DNA from: Proteles cristata cristata | Lineage: Eukaryota > Chordata > Mammalia > Carnivora > Hyaenidae | Assembly (NCBI GenBank): GCA_017311185.1 | Contig: JAESUZ010003171.1 | Coordinates: forward strand, 248,001 to 312,000 | Direction: 5' to 3' | Length of the DNA: 64,000 bases | Shown: one piece after another, positions 11,299-23,289 of the stretch | How the letters are laid out: each line of letters opens with the position of its first letter | Position numbering within the stretch: the stretch's first letter is position 1 | Program-made: the position numbers and the translations under genes | The notes under the pieces: model-generated | Told to the model about the DNA's origin: nothing | The model's input: only the letters and a program-made list of their open reading frames with translations | Database searches by the model: none

Positions 11299-11405
11299 TT
11301 TTCAAGAAAAAATCATTTTCTTAAAATAAACGTGGGGCTTGAACTCACAACCCCAAGATCAAGAGTCACGTGCTCCACCAACTGAGCCAGCCAGGTGTAC
11401 CCCCT
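11299..11405 (-). mobile_element. Short, old carnivore SINE
   Basis: The same old short subtype as at 10723-10835, with 'gatcaagagtcacgtgctcc'. The TSD CCATGCTTTTTA lies at 11287-11298 and 11406-11417. Confidence 0.85.
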
Positions 11406-11424
11406 CCATGCTTTTTAAAGCTGT

Positions 11425-11565
11425 CTCTCTCTTTTTGAAAGCGTTTTATTATGCAAAAATAGGATAGCATAATAAACTTACTACCTGTCCCCATTACTTA
11501 GTTTCAACCACTATCAACTTATTGATTCAGCTTTGTCTCCCCCATAAAATGCACTTGAGACTGTG
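11425..11565 (-). mobile_element. L1M 3' UTR-like fragment
   Basis: The motifs 'caaaaataggatagcataat' and 'cccattacttagtttcaacc' resemble old L1M 3' UTR in reverse. It abuts another L1M that runs the opposite way. Confidence 0.45.
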
Positions 11566-11569
11566 TCAA

Positions 11570-12966
11570 CAGACAGGTAGACAGGTCATTGGCATGGAAT
11601 ATAGACTCTAGAAATAGATCCACACTTACATGTCCCATTGATTTTCCACAAAGGTGACAAGGTAATTCAATGGGGGGAAAATAGTCTTTCCAATAAATGG
11701 CACCAGGATTTGCATGTGGAAAAAATGAGCCTCAGCCCCTATCTCACATCATGCAAAAAAAGTTAACTTGAAGTGGATCCTTGACCTGAATATAAGGGCT
11801 AAAACTATAACATTTGTAGAGGAAAGTATAGAAGAAAAAACTTCTAGGAAAATAACTTTAACAACTCAGTAATGAGAAGACAGACCACCCAGTTAAAAAG
11901 GGGGCAAGATACTTGCACAGAGGGGTCCCTGGGTGGCTCAGTTGGATAAGTGTTTGACTCTTGAATTCGGCTCAGGCCATGGTCTCTAGATTCATGAGTT
12001 GGAGCCCCCCTCACCCCCACCGCCGCTGGGCTCTACGCTGACAGCTTGGAGCCTGCTTGGAATTCTCTGTCTCCCTCTGTATCTCTGTCCTTCTTCCACT
12101 TGTGGTCTCTCTCTCTCTCTCAAAAATAAACATTAAAAAAAAATACTTAAACATAGACTTCACAAAGGAAACAATATCAGTAGCCAATAAGCTCATAAAA
12201 GAGTGTTCGATATTCATCAGCAATATGCAGACTAAAACCATAATGAGCTTCTCTCTCCTACACTCCAGGACAATGGCTAACATTAAAGACTGACAGCACT
12301 CAGTGCTGTGGTGGATGTGCTCACCGCAGCTGTGATGTCATCAGGGGCACCATGCTTCGGGGAAATGGCTGTTTCATTTCACGTTAACCACTCACCTTCG
12401 CCATGACCAAGGAACGCCACTTCCAGAATTACCCGTGAGAAGTAAAAACATACATCCACTAAAACTTTGTACAAGGACCTTCATAGCAGCTTCACTGCTA
12501 TTAGCTAAAAATTGGAAACAACCCAAATTTCCATCCGTAGGAGAGTAGATGAAGAAATGGTGAGGTATTCATGCAGTGGAGTACTACTCAGCGAAGGAAA
12601 GGACCAAGCTCCTGGCATATGAAACCGTATGCATCTTAAAAGCATTATGTTGAGTGAAACAAACCAGACGCCAAAGAGTGTACGCTATTTGAGTCTATGC
12701 ATGAAGTCCATTTGTGCTGAGGGAGCCCACAGGAGCGGCTGTCTCTGGGGCCGGGGCTAGGCAGGAAGGCCCAGAGGAACGGTAGGAGTAAACTCTCCTC
12801 AGTGATGGAAATGCTCTGTATTACACTAAGGGCTTGAGTCACACAGCCTTATTTGTCAAAACTCACTGATTGGTACACCTAAGATCCGTGCATCCCACTT
12901 TAGGTAAATTTTGACTTAAAAAACAAAAGGTAAAGAAAAGATCTAACACATTTAAAAAAAAAAAAA
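11570..12966 (+). mobile_element. L1M ORF2 end and 3' UTR, plus strand
   Basis: Forward L1 sequence in correct order. It starts with the ORF2 end ('ccattgattttccacaaagg', 'aattcaatggggggaaaata', 'gtggatccttgacctgaata'). The 3' UTR follows ('catagcagcttcactgc', 'attggaaacaacccaaattt', 'ggagtactactcagcg', 'tgttgagtgaaacaaaccag', 'gtcaaaactcactgattggt'). It ends in an A-rich run at 12953-12966. A SINE splits it at 11923-12142. There are many stops and indels, so it is not functional. Confidence 0.85.
11923..12142 (+). mobile_element. CAN-SINE, group 0, inserted in L1M
   Basis: An older copy with 'gtttgactcttgaattc' in the head. A degenerate TSD flanks it: 'atacttgcacagag' at 11909-11922 and 'atacttaaacatag' at 12143-12156. 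L1 sequence continues on both sides. Confidence 0.9.
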
Positions 12967-13395
12967 AGAAGAAGATGAGGGGTTAAATCTCATATGTGTA
13001 ATCAAGAGGCACCAAAACATGTTTTTCAAAAAATTATACTTTTCTCTCATCTTTCTCTTATTGTTTGCTGTTGGTATAATAATGACTTGAATTATACAGT
13101 AATGAGGGGAGGAAGCAGGAATTAATTTAAGAAGAGATACAGGGCTAGGAGTACGTTCTGAGGAAGATTTGCAAAGGCCAGAGATCTACAGCAAACCACA
13201 TTAGGTTTGCCTTACTGACCAGACATGTAGTAAAGTGGAAGGAGTCTTTTTACTTCATTTACATTTATTATAGAATCCTGTATCACAACAACTGTAAAAC
13301 TAGCCTAAATATATATATTTTTAGTACACACGCTTTTCCTTGAGGTAGGGTTAGGAATCCACATTACCTTAACTTTCAGATGGGTGCATGAAAAT
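12967..13395. other. Unassigned, AT-rich stretch
   Basis: No repeat family or exon is recognised. Confidence 0.4.
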
Positions 13396-13411
13396 TAGGA
13401 ATCCTCATTTA

Positions 13412-13642
13412 TTTTTTTTTTATTTTTTTTTTTAAATATTTTTTATTTATTTCTAGGAGAGAGAGAGAGACAGCGTGAGCAGGGGAGGGTCAGAGAGAGA
13501 GGGAGTCACAGACTGAAACAGGCTCCAGGCTCCGAGCTGGCAGTCAGCACAGAGCCCGACGCGGGGCTCGAACCCACGAACCGCGAGATCGTGACCTAAG
13601 CGAAAGTCGGACGCTTAACCGACTAAACCACCCAGGCGCCCC
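13412..13642 (-). mobile_element. CAN-SINE, group 2
   Basis: A well-preserved minus-strand copy. The TSD TAGGAATCCTCATTTA (13396-13411) matches 13643-13658 with one mismatch. Likely a young insertion. Confidence 0.95.
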
Positions 13643-13669
13643 TAGGAATCCTCGTTTAGAATGGAGTCA

Positions 13670-13692
13670 GGAGGCCGGCAGGGGGCATTCTC
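13670..13692 (+). promoter_or_regulatory. Possible CTCF-like motif
   Basis: The core 'ccggcagggggcat' resembles the CTCF consensus core (AGGGGGC type). This is a by-eye motif match only, with no binding data. Confidence 0.3.
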
Positions 13693-13729
13693 ACCCTGGG
13701 ACCCACCGGGAAGAGAGGTGCCTTGTGGG

Positions 13730-14035
13730 AAGATACTACCTTACTACACCAGAGGGAAGAAGGAAGGTTTTCTCCTCCCCCGGCAACAGCCTGGCCAATG
13801 AGAGACAGTCACCACTCAGCCTATGAGAAGCCACACAGTTGAACTCCCATTTATCCCAATAGACTTTTGGTTGATAACAGCTGCTTTCCTCCGTAAAAGG
13901 ACGGTCCCCTCCTTTGAGCATCGGACTTGCCTCTGGGTTTCCCGTGGCTCGTCCTGGATTGCAATTCTCTGCTAATCCCAAGTAAATCAATTTTTGCTGG
14001 TAAAATAACTAGCAGTTTTGTTTTTAAGGTTAATA
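13730..14035 (+). mobile_element. Possible solo LTR end
   Basis: The run 'ggattgcaattctctgc', 'aagtaaatcaatttttgctgg', 'taaaataactagcag' has the feel of an LTR R/U5 region with a poly(A) signal. I cannot name the family, and the left boundary is unclear. Confidence 0.35.
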
Positions 14036-14411
14036 GATGTTAGACATGTGTTCTCTCCAGGATGGCTGTATGTTGGACTCTCGGCTGGAAGAGAGAGAGA
14101 GAGAGAGAGAGATCCAGAGCTTCTGGCCAAAGACTAGGCCTACAAATGTGGCAAGAGCAGGGGACCGCAGCGTTCCTGCCTCGGGGGAAGGGTTTAGGCG
14201 CTCTGAAAGCACAGAGATCTCGTACTCAGTCAAGGTTAATCTGCTGGTCTTAGATCAGTGCTCATTCTGGCTGTGCCCACCAATCTAGTTATATGTTTAA
14301 GTACATGCCACCATTACGCACCCCTCAGGGCTCATTCTGAGAGGTGTGATGCTTTCCTTGGAAGTAGGCACCCCTTCTAGGGTGGTACCCATCGGATGCT
14401 GTGGCCAGCAC
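14036..14411. other. Unassigned stretch with (GA)n
   Basis: A (GA)n run at about 14092-14112 gives charged low-complexity frames on the plus strand. Nothing else is recognised. Confidence 0.4.
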
Positions 14412-14423
14412 TAAAATTTAGTC

Positions 14424-14620
14424 AGGGGGCATCTGGGTGGATCAGTCGGTTAAGCATCCTAGTCTTGATTTCCGCTCAGGCCATGATCTCACCATTCATG
14501 GGATCGAGCCCCACATTGGACTCTGCACTGACAGTGTGGAACCTGCTTGGGACTCTCTCTCCCTCTCTCTCTGCCCCTATCCCCCCCCCTCCAAATAAAT
14601 AAAAACTTAATAAAATAAAG
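14424..14620 (+). mobile_element. CAN-SINE, group 0
   Basis: An older plus-strand copy with 'tagtcttgatttcc' in the head. The TSD TAAAATTTAGTC is at 14412-14423 and 14621-14632. Confidence 0.92.
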
Positions 14621-14632
14621 TAAAATTTAGTC

Positions 14633-15234
14633 TCAACTCATACCCACGCGCTACACACCTGAGTTGAAACCTTGGTATTACTGTTTCACCACTGAACTGA
14701 GCAAAGGTACTTCAGCCACTGAAGAGGTGCTCCTTCAGGAAAACGGTGCCCTCGGGCTGTGAGGTTGGCTGGTGTCCCTGGAAACCAGGACCAGCCTCTC
14801 GAGCTGGGGCGTGCAAATTTCATGGGCCTCTGGGTGGCCTCTTGTGCCTGCTGTGCACTTCAAGGAGCCGGAAGAGACAGGATTGGTTGAGGTCTCAGCA
14901 GATTACAGGCCCACCAATTCTTCCACTATTATGATGCAGGGGCTCCCCATTGGAGCAGGCCTCAGGCCCAGTGGGGGGTTCTAACTCACGACCCAGAGAT
15001 CATCCTTTTACTGACTAAGCCTGCCAGGCACCCTCAAGCAGCACCCTGAATGACCGAGGTGGAGGTCGGAGCAAGGTGGGGAAGGAGGGGCCTTCTCCAG
15101 CCGAGCAAGAGCAAAGGCCAAGGAGGCTTTGAGGGAGGGCTGTGCTGTGCTGTGCACCTGCATAGACTGTTGTCATTACCGGATCTTTTAACCGTCACCC
15201 TTTGGTTCATACACTTTGTCTCAATAACTTCAAA
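14633..15234. other. Mostly unassigned; SINE head remnant at 14966-15035
   Basis: The piece 'gttctaactcacgaccc' through 'gactaagcctgccaggcacc' looks like the worn head of a minus-strand carnivore SINE. The rest of the interval is not recognised. Confidence 0.4.
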
Positions 15235-15345
15235 GCAATCCAGAAAGAGAAATAGGAGTATTCCCATTTTGCAGATGTGGAGCCCAGCGGGGGCAAGTGG
15301 CTTGTCGGGACCACACAGCCACTGCAGAGGGCCAGGCATGTGCCC
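15235..15345 (-). repeat. MIR-like SINE relic
   Basis: The run 'tattcccattttgcagatg' followed by 'gggcaagtggcttgtc' and 'accacacagccactgcagag' matches the MIR core read in reverse. MIRs are ancient tRNA-derived SINEs shared by mammals. Confidence 0.7.
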
Positions 15346-15384
15346 CGGGGCTCCGCCCCCCCCACCCCCCCCCGTGCTCTGGAG

Positions 15385-15401
15385 CGCAGCAGGGGGTGCT
15401 G
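15385..15401 (+). promoter_or_regulatory. Candidate CTCF site
   Basis: 'cagcagggggtgctg' is close to the CTCF core consensus on the plus strand. This is a motif match only. Confidence 0.4.
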
Positions 15402-15975
15402 ACCAGACACGGCCACTGATGTTGTGGGAGCTTCCCAGACTCCTCTGGCGTGAACGTCTTCCAGACGGATTCTCCACCGGGCAATGAGGCAGGAAATGTA
15501 TGGCTCGCCTGATTAATGGGCCAGGCCGTTAAGAGTTCTTTGCCAGGCTAGGAGCATAATTTAAAGGAACCAAGGTGAGAGGAAAGGCCCCATAACTCAC
15601 ATCCTTAAAGGGTTCTTAGAACAAGAGACACGTTGGATCGTTCACACGTCTCCCTTCCTGTGTGAAGGCGGGTGTGTCGCTGGGTGTTTCCGTCAAAGAG
15701 CAAGGGTTCTGGATGGAGGGCCCTTGCAGGCCGTAAATTTGGGGCGGAGGCTTTCTTCGTTGTTTTCTGACCGCTTGGTAGGTATTTATTTAACCTCGTT
15801 CTTGTAAACGCCTTCACTTCAGGCTGTCATTTGTCACGGCGGTGGGATCACAGAAGCAGCACCATCGAACAGTGGCCACAGGCCCGGCTTGGGGGTGGAA
15901 GCCGTCCTTTGGGTCCTGGCCCTGGGGACCGCAGGCTGTGTGATTTTAGGGATGTCACTGAAGGGGAGCAGAGGG
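15402..15975. other. Unassigned stretch, possible MIR near 15910-15955
   Basis: 'ggctgtgtgattttagggat' resembles the central MIR phrase read forward. The remainder is unique-looking, with overlapping frames on both strands and no recognised domain. Confidence 0.35.
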
Positions 15976-16465
15976 TGCCCCCCCCCGAAACGTGCCTCTT
16001 TGGCACAGCGATTGTTTCAGGCTGCTTGTGTTTTGAGAAACTCTGAGACCCAAGGGGGAGTTACCCTGTTATAAGCCGCATGTGTGAGTCCGAGGGAGAC
16101 CTCCACGTGTCAGGGGTCCCCCTCGTGGTGCCAGGAAGGAGGGGGGGTGGCTAAATCTATCACCAGAGCAGGCGGGGACTGACTCTGCAAAACATCCCTG
16201 ACCCTGTGCTTTTCCTGGTCACCTCCCATAACCGCCCCCCGCCCCCAGCCGCCCGCAGCTTTGTCTTTAGCTTAAAGGGATGGTTTGGCCATTTCGGAAG
16301 GTGGTTCAGTTTTCGGGGGTCTCTGCCGTGTAGCCAGGGATATACAGGTCATTAAACTTCTGTTTGTTTCTTTGTCTTTCCTGCTACTCTGTCTTCTGTC
16401 AACCTAATTATCGGAGCAGCCAAAGCACCTAGAAGGGAAGGAGGGAAACCGTTTCCGCCCCTACG
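15976..16465 (+). mobile_element. 5' LTR of a class I endogenous retrovirus relic
   Basis: This block aligns by eye with 23975-24515 in the same direction. Shared phrases in order are 'gagaaactctgag/aaa', 'gttaccc.gttataag', 'taaatct', 'ctgtgcttttcctgg/ttccctagg', 'cacctcccataac', 'attaaactt.tgttt', 'ctgtcttctgtcaa' and 'gcggccaaag-type', 'gaagggaaggag'. 'attaaac' may serve as the poly(A) signal. The right end is at 'cccctac'; the left end, in a C-rich run, is uncertain. The copies differ at many sites, so the provirus is old. Confidence 0.7.
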
Positions 16466-16469
16466 GGTT

Positions 16470-16487
16470 TGGTGGCCCAGATGGGAT
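16470..16487 (+). other. Candidate retroviral primer binding site
   Basis: An 18-base stretch starting with TGG lies five bases after the end of the 5' LTR. It best resembles a tRNA-Ile primer site with a few substitutions and one missing G. A tRNA-Leu or tRNA-Thr site fits less well. Confidence 0.5.
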
Positions 16488-17597
16488 TTTCCCCAGCCAG
16501 GCACTGCTGTCGCGGGGGCCGGGAGGTCCTGGGAGGCTGACAAACAGCCGACAGAAGTAAAGTCTTAGCTAGCTCCTTGGCTTCCCGGACCTCTGCCCCC
16601 CGGGGGCAGTGGGAGGGAACAGTTTTCTCGATTGAGATTAGGAGAAAATCTTTGTGGAGCTCACTCCCTGGGACAGCAACTCGGGGGGTAGGGGGGGGGG
16701 TCTTGTGTGTGGATCATATTCCTCACACAAATGCTACTGCTTTTGTCTCTGTCTGTCGTGTCCTTTGTCAGAAGGAGGGAAAGCAGAAGCTGGCAGAGCG
16801 CGGGCCCGGGCCCCGCCGCTGGAGGCGGCCTCCCTGCCGGATGGGTTCACCGTCCTCATCAGGCCCGTGTCTGTTTGGATACACTTTGCCTGGGTTGATG
16901 TGCACCTGAGGGGGAGGCTGGCGTCAGGGGCTATCTCAGGAGCCACAGCACAAAGGTGGTGGCACGGGTCAAGCACTTAGGAGCCGTTAGGGCCCGTGTC
17001 ACCCGCCCCTAAGGCTCGCGGGTCACGGTTAAGTTGCTCACGGGTTAGACTGACACAGGGTCACCCAGGATCTCAAGAAAACTCCCGAGCAGAGAGGTGC
17101 TCCGCACACCACGCAGTCCTCAAGCCAGTGCTTGGGCTTTGGGGTGGCTCCGAGGCCCCCACGGCTCTGGCTAACGCTGTTAGTGTGCACACAGGAAAAG
17201 TGGGATGAGATTCCCCTTTTGTTTTGTTCTGTGTCTCCGGAGCTTGGCCTTGTGACCAGTGAGAATATCGTTTCTGGTCTCTGCCAGTCAGAGGATGCAT
17301 TTGGGGGGTGGTTGAGTCACCTGGATCTGGAAAAAGGGGGGTCCCATGCCAGCACCCGATTTTAACCAGCCGGTCGGAGTGCAGGTCACACCTGGACTTG
17401 TGGCCGGCGTCCCTTCTCTCCGTACCAGCTCTCCGGGTGGTGCGCCATGAGGGCTCCTGTCCATAAAGGGCTGCCGTCTCAACGTCCCCTGAGTGCTGGA
17501 AACGTCCCTCTCCAGTAGGGTCCCCCCCACCCCACCCCCTGCCACAGAGAGTGGCTCCATGACTGGAGGCTTCTCACATTCTCTCTGTCTCTTGTGG

Positions 17598-17772
17598 TTT
17601 TTTTTTTAAAGAGAGCAAGAGAGAGAGGCAGAGAGGGAGAGAGAGAATCCCAGGCAGCCTCCACGCTGCCAGCATGGAGTCCAACTTGGGGTTCGATCTC
17701 ATGTCCTTGAGATCATGACCTGAGCCGAAATCAAGACTCACCCCTTAACCAACTGAGCCACCCGGGCGCCCC
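17598..17772 (-). mobile_element. CAN-SINE, group 0, inside ERV
   Basis: A short older copy with 'gaaatcaagactca'. A degenerate TSD lies at 17572-17584 (tctcacattctct) and 17775-17787. Confidence 0.88.
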
Positions 17773-18033
17773 CCTCTCACACTCTCATGGGGGCCCGGAG
17801 ACACCGTTTTTGAGACACCACTCTTACCGCCTGTGACATCTTTGCTTTCCGGACTCACGCAGGGACCAACGAGCTGTCTGCATCTTGTGAGCCTGCATCT
17901 GTTGCTCTGTCCTTGGGCCCGCCTCCTGCGTCCATGGTTAAGCAGCTCAAAGGCTTATTGGTTTCAGTTGCTATCGAGATTAAAAGATGATCCTAATTGC
18001 CTACATGTCAAAGGCCAGAAGATAAATCTTTTT

Positions 18034-18280
18034 TTTTTTTAATGAGATTTCTTTTTTTTTTTTTAATTTTTTTTTAATGTTTTATTTATTTCTAGGAGAG
18101 AGAGAGACAGCGTGAGCAGGGGAGGGTCAGAGAGAAGGGAGATACAGACTCTGAAATAGGCTCCAGGCTCTGAGCTGGCAGTCAGCACAGAGCCCGACGC
18201 GGGGCTTGAACCCACTAACCGCGAGATCATGACCTAAGCGAAAGTCGGACGCTTAACCAACTAAGCCACCCAGGCGCCCC
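18034..18280 (-). mobile_element. CAN-SINE, group 2, inside ERV
   Basis: A young-looking copy with a long T-rich tail. The TSD AAGATAAATCTTTTT is perfect, at 18019-18033 and 18281-18295. Confidence 0.95.
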
Positions 18281-19345
18281 AAGATAAATCTTTTTATAGG
18301 ACAAAATACTATATTCGAAAATTTTTTTAGAGAGCTCTGATCCTAAACAGTGGTCTTACTGGTACCTATGGAAAGACCAAATTAAAAGTGGGCACAAAGA
18401 AGGATAGCAGCTAGCCTTCGGGGCTCTCTTAAAAAGATGGAAGAACAGAAATGAGACTTAGAACAAAACTTAGAGTCCATATCTAATGTAAACCCTCTTC
18501 TCCTCCCTCCTATACACCCCTTTATTCCCGAATCCCTGTCCTTGACCCTCAAGAAGATCTTTTGAATCTCTGAGCCCCTGGTCTAACCCCTCTCAAATCT
18601 AGTCCCACCACCTCAGCAAATTTCCTTACATTCCAAGACTCCTGTACCTTCCCCAGAAAATCCCATAAACACCCAGCTGCCTGTTTCAACCTCCCTTTCT
18701 TCGTAAGATTTATAGAGAGCAGGGCTTGCTCTCCAGGCTTGAGACATACGAAAGGTCAGGAAGTGACTTTAGCAGGAGCTCTCGGGACAGGAGGTAGGCT
18801 CGCTTCGCTGTCCCTCCTGTCCCTTACCATCCCTCCTACTTTCCAGGACTCTGTAATCAGGCCCTGCCGGCCTCAGGCCTCCCCACACCATGTTCCCGGT
18901 GGATATATCTTGTGCCCCCCCACCCCCACCCCCCTGCAAAGACTTCATGTCACCTGCACAGCAGCAGATCTTCTAAATTCTAAAGGCTTTTACCCCCTCT
19001 TTCAGAGGATCCTGCCAAGTGCAGAGAGGAGGTAGAAAGATGAGCAGCCGTTCATAACCCCACATGCTAGGACCTCGATTGGGTGTTAATGGTTGTCCCT
19101 TCCTCCCACGATTACACTGTGGTTATCAGACAAGCCAGCTGCGCCCCTGGGGACCACCCCTCTTGAACAGGAGACACGGCTAGAACATCTCAGGTCTCCT
19201 CCTACAAATGACCAAGAAAGGGCTCAGCTGGAGGCTGATAGTCACAGCTTGAGAGGAGCCATATTATAGGCTTTCCCCCCTAAAATGAATTGGTCTAATG
19301 TTGAGTTTTGCACCAGAAAGAAGAGCATCTGTAGACCCTTGGTTT

Positions 19346-19568
19346 GTTTTTAAAAAAATTTTTTAAACATTTATTTATCTTTAAGAGACAGAGCAAGACA
19401 GAGCATGAGCAGGTGAGGGGCAGAAAGAGATGGAGACACAATCTTAAGCAGGTTCCAGGCTCTGAGCTGTCAGCACAGAGCCTGATGCAGGGCTTGAACT
19501 CACTAACTGCGAGATCATGACCTGAGCTGAAGTCCGACACTTAACCGACTAAGCCACCCAAGCGACCT
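19346..19568 (-). mobile_element. CAN-SINE, group 1, inside ERV
   Basis: A minus-strand copy. A degenerate TSD is possible ('agacccttggttt' near 19333 and 'aagcccttgttca' near 19572). Confidence 0.92.
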
Positions 19569-20258
19569 GGCAAGCCCTTGTTCAACATTTTATATAGGCT
19601 TTTAAAAGATATAATGTAGTAAACCCTGAATTTCTAGAACATTAAAAAATAATCTTCTGATTTCCATCTTCACTGGAAATCTTGCTGTAGACATTGACAC
19701 ATGGGAAACAGAATTGTCTTGCCCTTAAGAAAAAGAAGGAAAACTTTAAATTATCCTACCCCTCTGATTATAGGTAAGTATGCCCCCTAAACTCCATGTT
19801 GGGTAAAACTTGCCTTTGTGATGTAGACTTTCTGTCTCCATCTTGTCTAGGACCTAAGAGCCACTCTTTGAAATTCAAACTTTAGGGAGATGTTTCTCCC
19901 AGAAGAGAGAGGGAAAAAATTGGAAATTAGGCTAATGAAAAATCTTAAATGTCTTCTCCACAAATACTAGCAGAGAAAGCTTTAGCCATCTAAACAGGTA
20001 ACCTTAATTTATCCCATCTGCTGGAAATACAGTTTGGACCCAACTGCTCTTTCATAAATGAGGGGGTTTTGCATTATTATACTCATTTCATGGATAAAAT
20101 GTTAAAACAAAAGCTATAATACTTGTTTGTGTCTATATGTTCATGTGTGCCTATATATGTATGTTATAGATGTGTGATATTTTTCTACCTCTGAATGGTA
20201 TTGCCAACACTCATTTGTAAAGACTTCTATTAAGTTGGCTTAAAAACAAACAAGGACT

Positions 20259-20478
20259 GGGGGTGCCTGGGTGGCTCAGTCGGTTAAGCGTCCGACTTCG
20301 GCTCTGGTCATGATCCCATAGTATGTGGGTTCGAGCCCCGTGTTGGGCTCTGTGTTGACAGCCAGCTCAGAGCCTGCTTCAGATTCTGTGTCTCCCTCTC
20401 ATTCTGACCCTTCCCTGCTCACACTGTCTCTCTCTCTCTCTCTCAGAAATAAATAAAACATTAAAAATTAAAAAACAA
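20259..20478 (+). mobile_element. CAN-SINE, group 1, inside ERV
   Basis: A plus-strand copy. The TSD AAACAAACAAGGACT is at 20244-20258 and 20481-20495; a (CAAA)n run next to it blurs the right edge. Confidence 0.94.
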
Positions 20479-21631
20479 ACAAACAAACAAGGACTTAGAG
20501 AAATTAAGGCTTGGGTATTCTAAAACTCTCAGAAATATAGAAACCAAGCCAAATATTTTTCAAATTCATGAATTTCATGAAGCAGAATAATCTTTGGTAA
20601 ATGAAAGCAAGTTGAAGTTTGTTGGTCTAATTAAGATAGGTGTGTCCTCATGAAGACATCAAATGTTATTCAGATAAACAATTACGTGTGTGGATTAATC
20701 AAATTCATGTTTTCTCTTACAAAACTTATCAGCAAGAAAAATAACTTGGGATAATGGCTGGCTTTGTCTAATGTCTTGTGAAGTTTTTGTGAGTAATCTA
20801 AGCATCATCTTTGGGAGCAAATGAGATAATGGAAAAGAGTTTTAGGTAAACTTTTCAGCAATAATTATATTTTATGGTATGTGTATTTAAAAATAATTTC
20901 AGTTCTCTTTCTAACGTGAAACTTTAAAGTTTTGCTGAGTTATATTAGAGAATGAAAAAGTCATTGACTATCCAGATCAATTACTGAACGTAAGTTTATC
21001 TATTTTTGGCTTCTTATTATAGAAGAACTAAGGATATTTGGGTCTGTTAGTAAACATGTCTTGTGCCACACTGAAAGATGGTACTGTTTTTTAAAAAGGC
21101 ATATGTTTCTAGGAATTATGAAATGTATTCATAACCTGAAATGTAACAGGCTGTTCACAACCGCTTACTTCTTAGTTTTGCTAGAAATTAAGGTTTCTAA
21201 GGTTAAGAATTCTAACATATGTGATTAGAGCTACTAGAAGCAATAAGGAGACCAGGCCTGTATGCAAGGAATGTAAGGTGTGTTTTTGGATGATAAAATG
21301 TATAAGATATGAAGATATATTTTTGTGAAGGGAAAAGAAGGTAAAATTGTCCTAAAGTGAAACTAGTATAGAAAGTTGGGAAAAGAAAGAGAATTTTACT
21401 CTATGTGATCAAGGTGGCTAAAGTGTACTGAGTTTATTATAAGGATTATAAGAAGAAGCTTAAGATCAGTAGCATATTTATGTAAAGCTAAAGCTTGATT
21501 TTCTTTCAGCTACTTAAAGGATAAACTTTTCTTGGACTATTGATCCACTCCGGTAAGAGATTGTTTTTCTTTATCTTTTAAGTAATCTGCCTAAAAAGCA
21601 AAGGCTTTGTGTTTTATCAAAATGATTTCCT

Positions 21632-21846
21632 GGAGCGCCCGGGTGGGTCAGTCCATTAAGTGTTTGACTCTTGATTTCAGCTCAGGTCATGATCTCACAA
21701 TTCATCCCACTGAGCCCCAGATCAGGCTCTGTGCTGACAGCAAAGAGCCTGCTTGGGACTCTCCCCTCCCTCTCTCTCTCTGCCCCTCCCTGACTTGTGC
21801 ACACTCCCACTCTCTCTCTCTCCCAAAATAAACAAATAAACATTAA
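21632..21846 (+). mobile_element. CAN-SINE, group 0, inside ERV
   Basis: An older copy with 'gtttgactcttgatttc'. The TSD AAAATGATTTCCT is perfect, at 21619-21631 and 21847-21859. Confidence 0.93.
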
Positions 21847-23075
21847 AAAATGATTTCCTCTGTTCCTTACCATCAGATCTTTGATTGCTTAAGAAAACTG
21901 GGTCTTAATATTAAGAATTAAATTTTGCTCACAGCTATGTAACATTTGAAATCTTTTAATACCACTTTGGTCAAAGAGATAATTAAGTATTGTTTCGTAA
22001 TGATTTGTGATGTTTGTGTGAACAATGTTATTAACATAGGTGTTCTGGAAATTTTATGAAATTCCCGGAATTCTGATATATCCTAGTACAATGTTATCAC
22101 TTGTAATTCGATTATTATCTGGAAATGTGTGTTACAGAAATAAGCACATTTCTTTGTAATGAACTCTCATCAAATCTTTAACCATGGCCATTTAAAAATC
22201 TTTTGCCATTTACAGTTATTGTTTTACTGTGATGCTTTTGCAAGCACCTTTTTGTTTTTTGTTTTTGGTTTCATCTTTAGTGAGACTCCTGGAAAGAACC
22301 CTTGAATTCAGGTATCTGATAACTTCAAGATCAGATCATTGATCTAGCTGCCTATATCTCAGAGTAACTTGGTAAAGTGTACCTTTGTGAACAAAGATGA
22401 AACATTTATCTTTTTCTCACTACCTGATCTCTCCAGAATTCAGAAACTCTTGCTGAGTATTCTTATTTTCATGACAAGGTAATTATTTGCGTAAGTTTAA
22501 TAAGAACCTGTTCTCCTTATTCTCCTGGTCTCTACCAATTGGAAATTGGTTATATTACCATGGCTTTGACTAGAATGTCATATTTGAGAAAGATGTACAT
22601 AGACTCAGATATGACCAGATAGCTTTAAGGAACTGAAGTTGACCTTATGGGGCCAATAAAGTCCCTTGGAAAAACAGCCTAGTACCTTGCTTACAGACTT
22701 CCCAGAAGTCTTGCCAGATGCTTAAGGAAGGTCACTTCCTGGCAGATGCAGGAACTTCAGGATATTTTGGGATCCCTAAGAGAGGAATTCAATCAAATCT
22801 ATAAGTATTGCAGGCCAATCTGGCAAGTCCTTGGTTTGGCTTCCCAGCCTCGAGAGGCTTTTAAAAGTCCCATTTGAGGTTCCTTATGAAAAGGTCCAGC
22901 GAAACTGGATAAGAGTCTGTATGATTAATTGCTATTCTTGCTGTACTTATATAAATAATCAAGTCAAGTTTATTGAGACTAGACTTATTTTTCAATAAAT
23001 TAATTTTGCTGTAATTACCTTTGGTAGAAATGGGGCTGTTTGGGAGTGAAAAATTATGTTTCAATAAGAACTATT

Positions 23076-23289
23076 TGGGGGGCCTGCTGGCTCAGTCAGT
23101 TAAGCGTCCGACTTTGGCTCAGGTCATGATCTCACGGTTTGTGGGTTCGAGCCCTGTGTTGGGGTCTGTGCTGACAGCTCAGAGCCTGGAGCCTGCTTCA
23201 GATTCTGTGTCTCCCTCTCTCTCTGCTCCTCCCCTGCTCGCTCTTTGTCTCTCAAGATAAAATAAAGACCAAAAAAATAAACAAATAAA
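23076..23289 (+). mobile_element. CAN-SINE, group 1, inside ERV
   Basis: A plus-strand copy with a shortened tail. The TSD AAGAACTATT is at 23066-23075 and 23290-23299. Confidence 0.92.

Noticed and set aside
16577..16909. 110-codon frame as a possible retroviral Gag piece
   Set aside because: It lies where a leader would be, and neither its composition nor any motif resembles Gag.
20259..20330. A tRNA-Lys gene (A and B boxes are intact)
   Set aside because: The tRNA-like part is the SINE head: it has no proper cloverleaf and is followed by the SINE body and tail.
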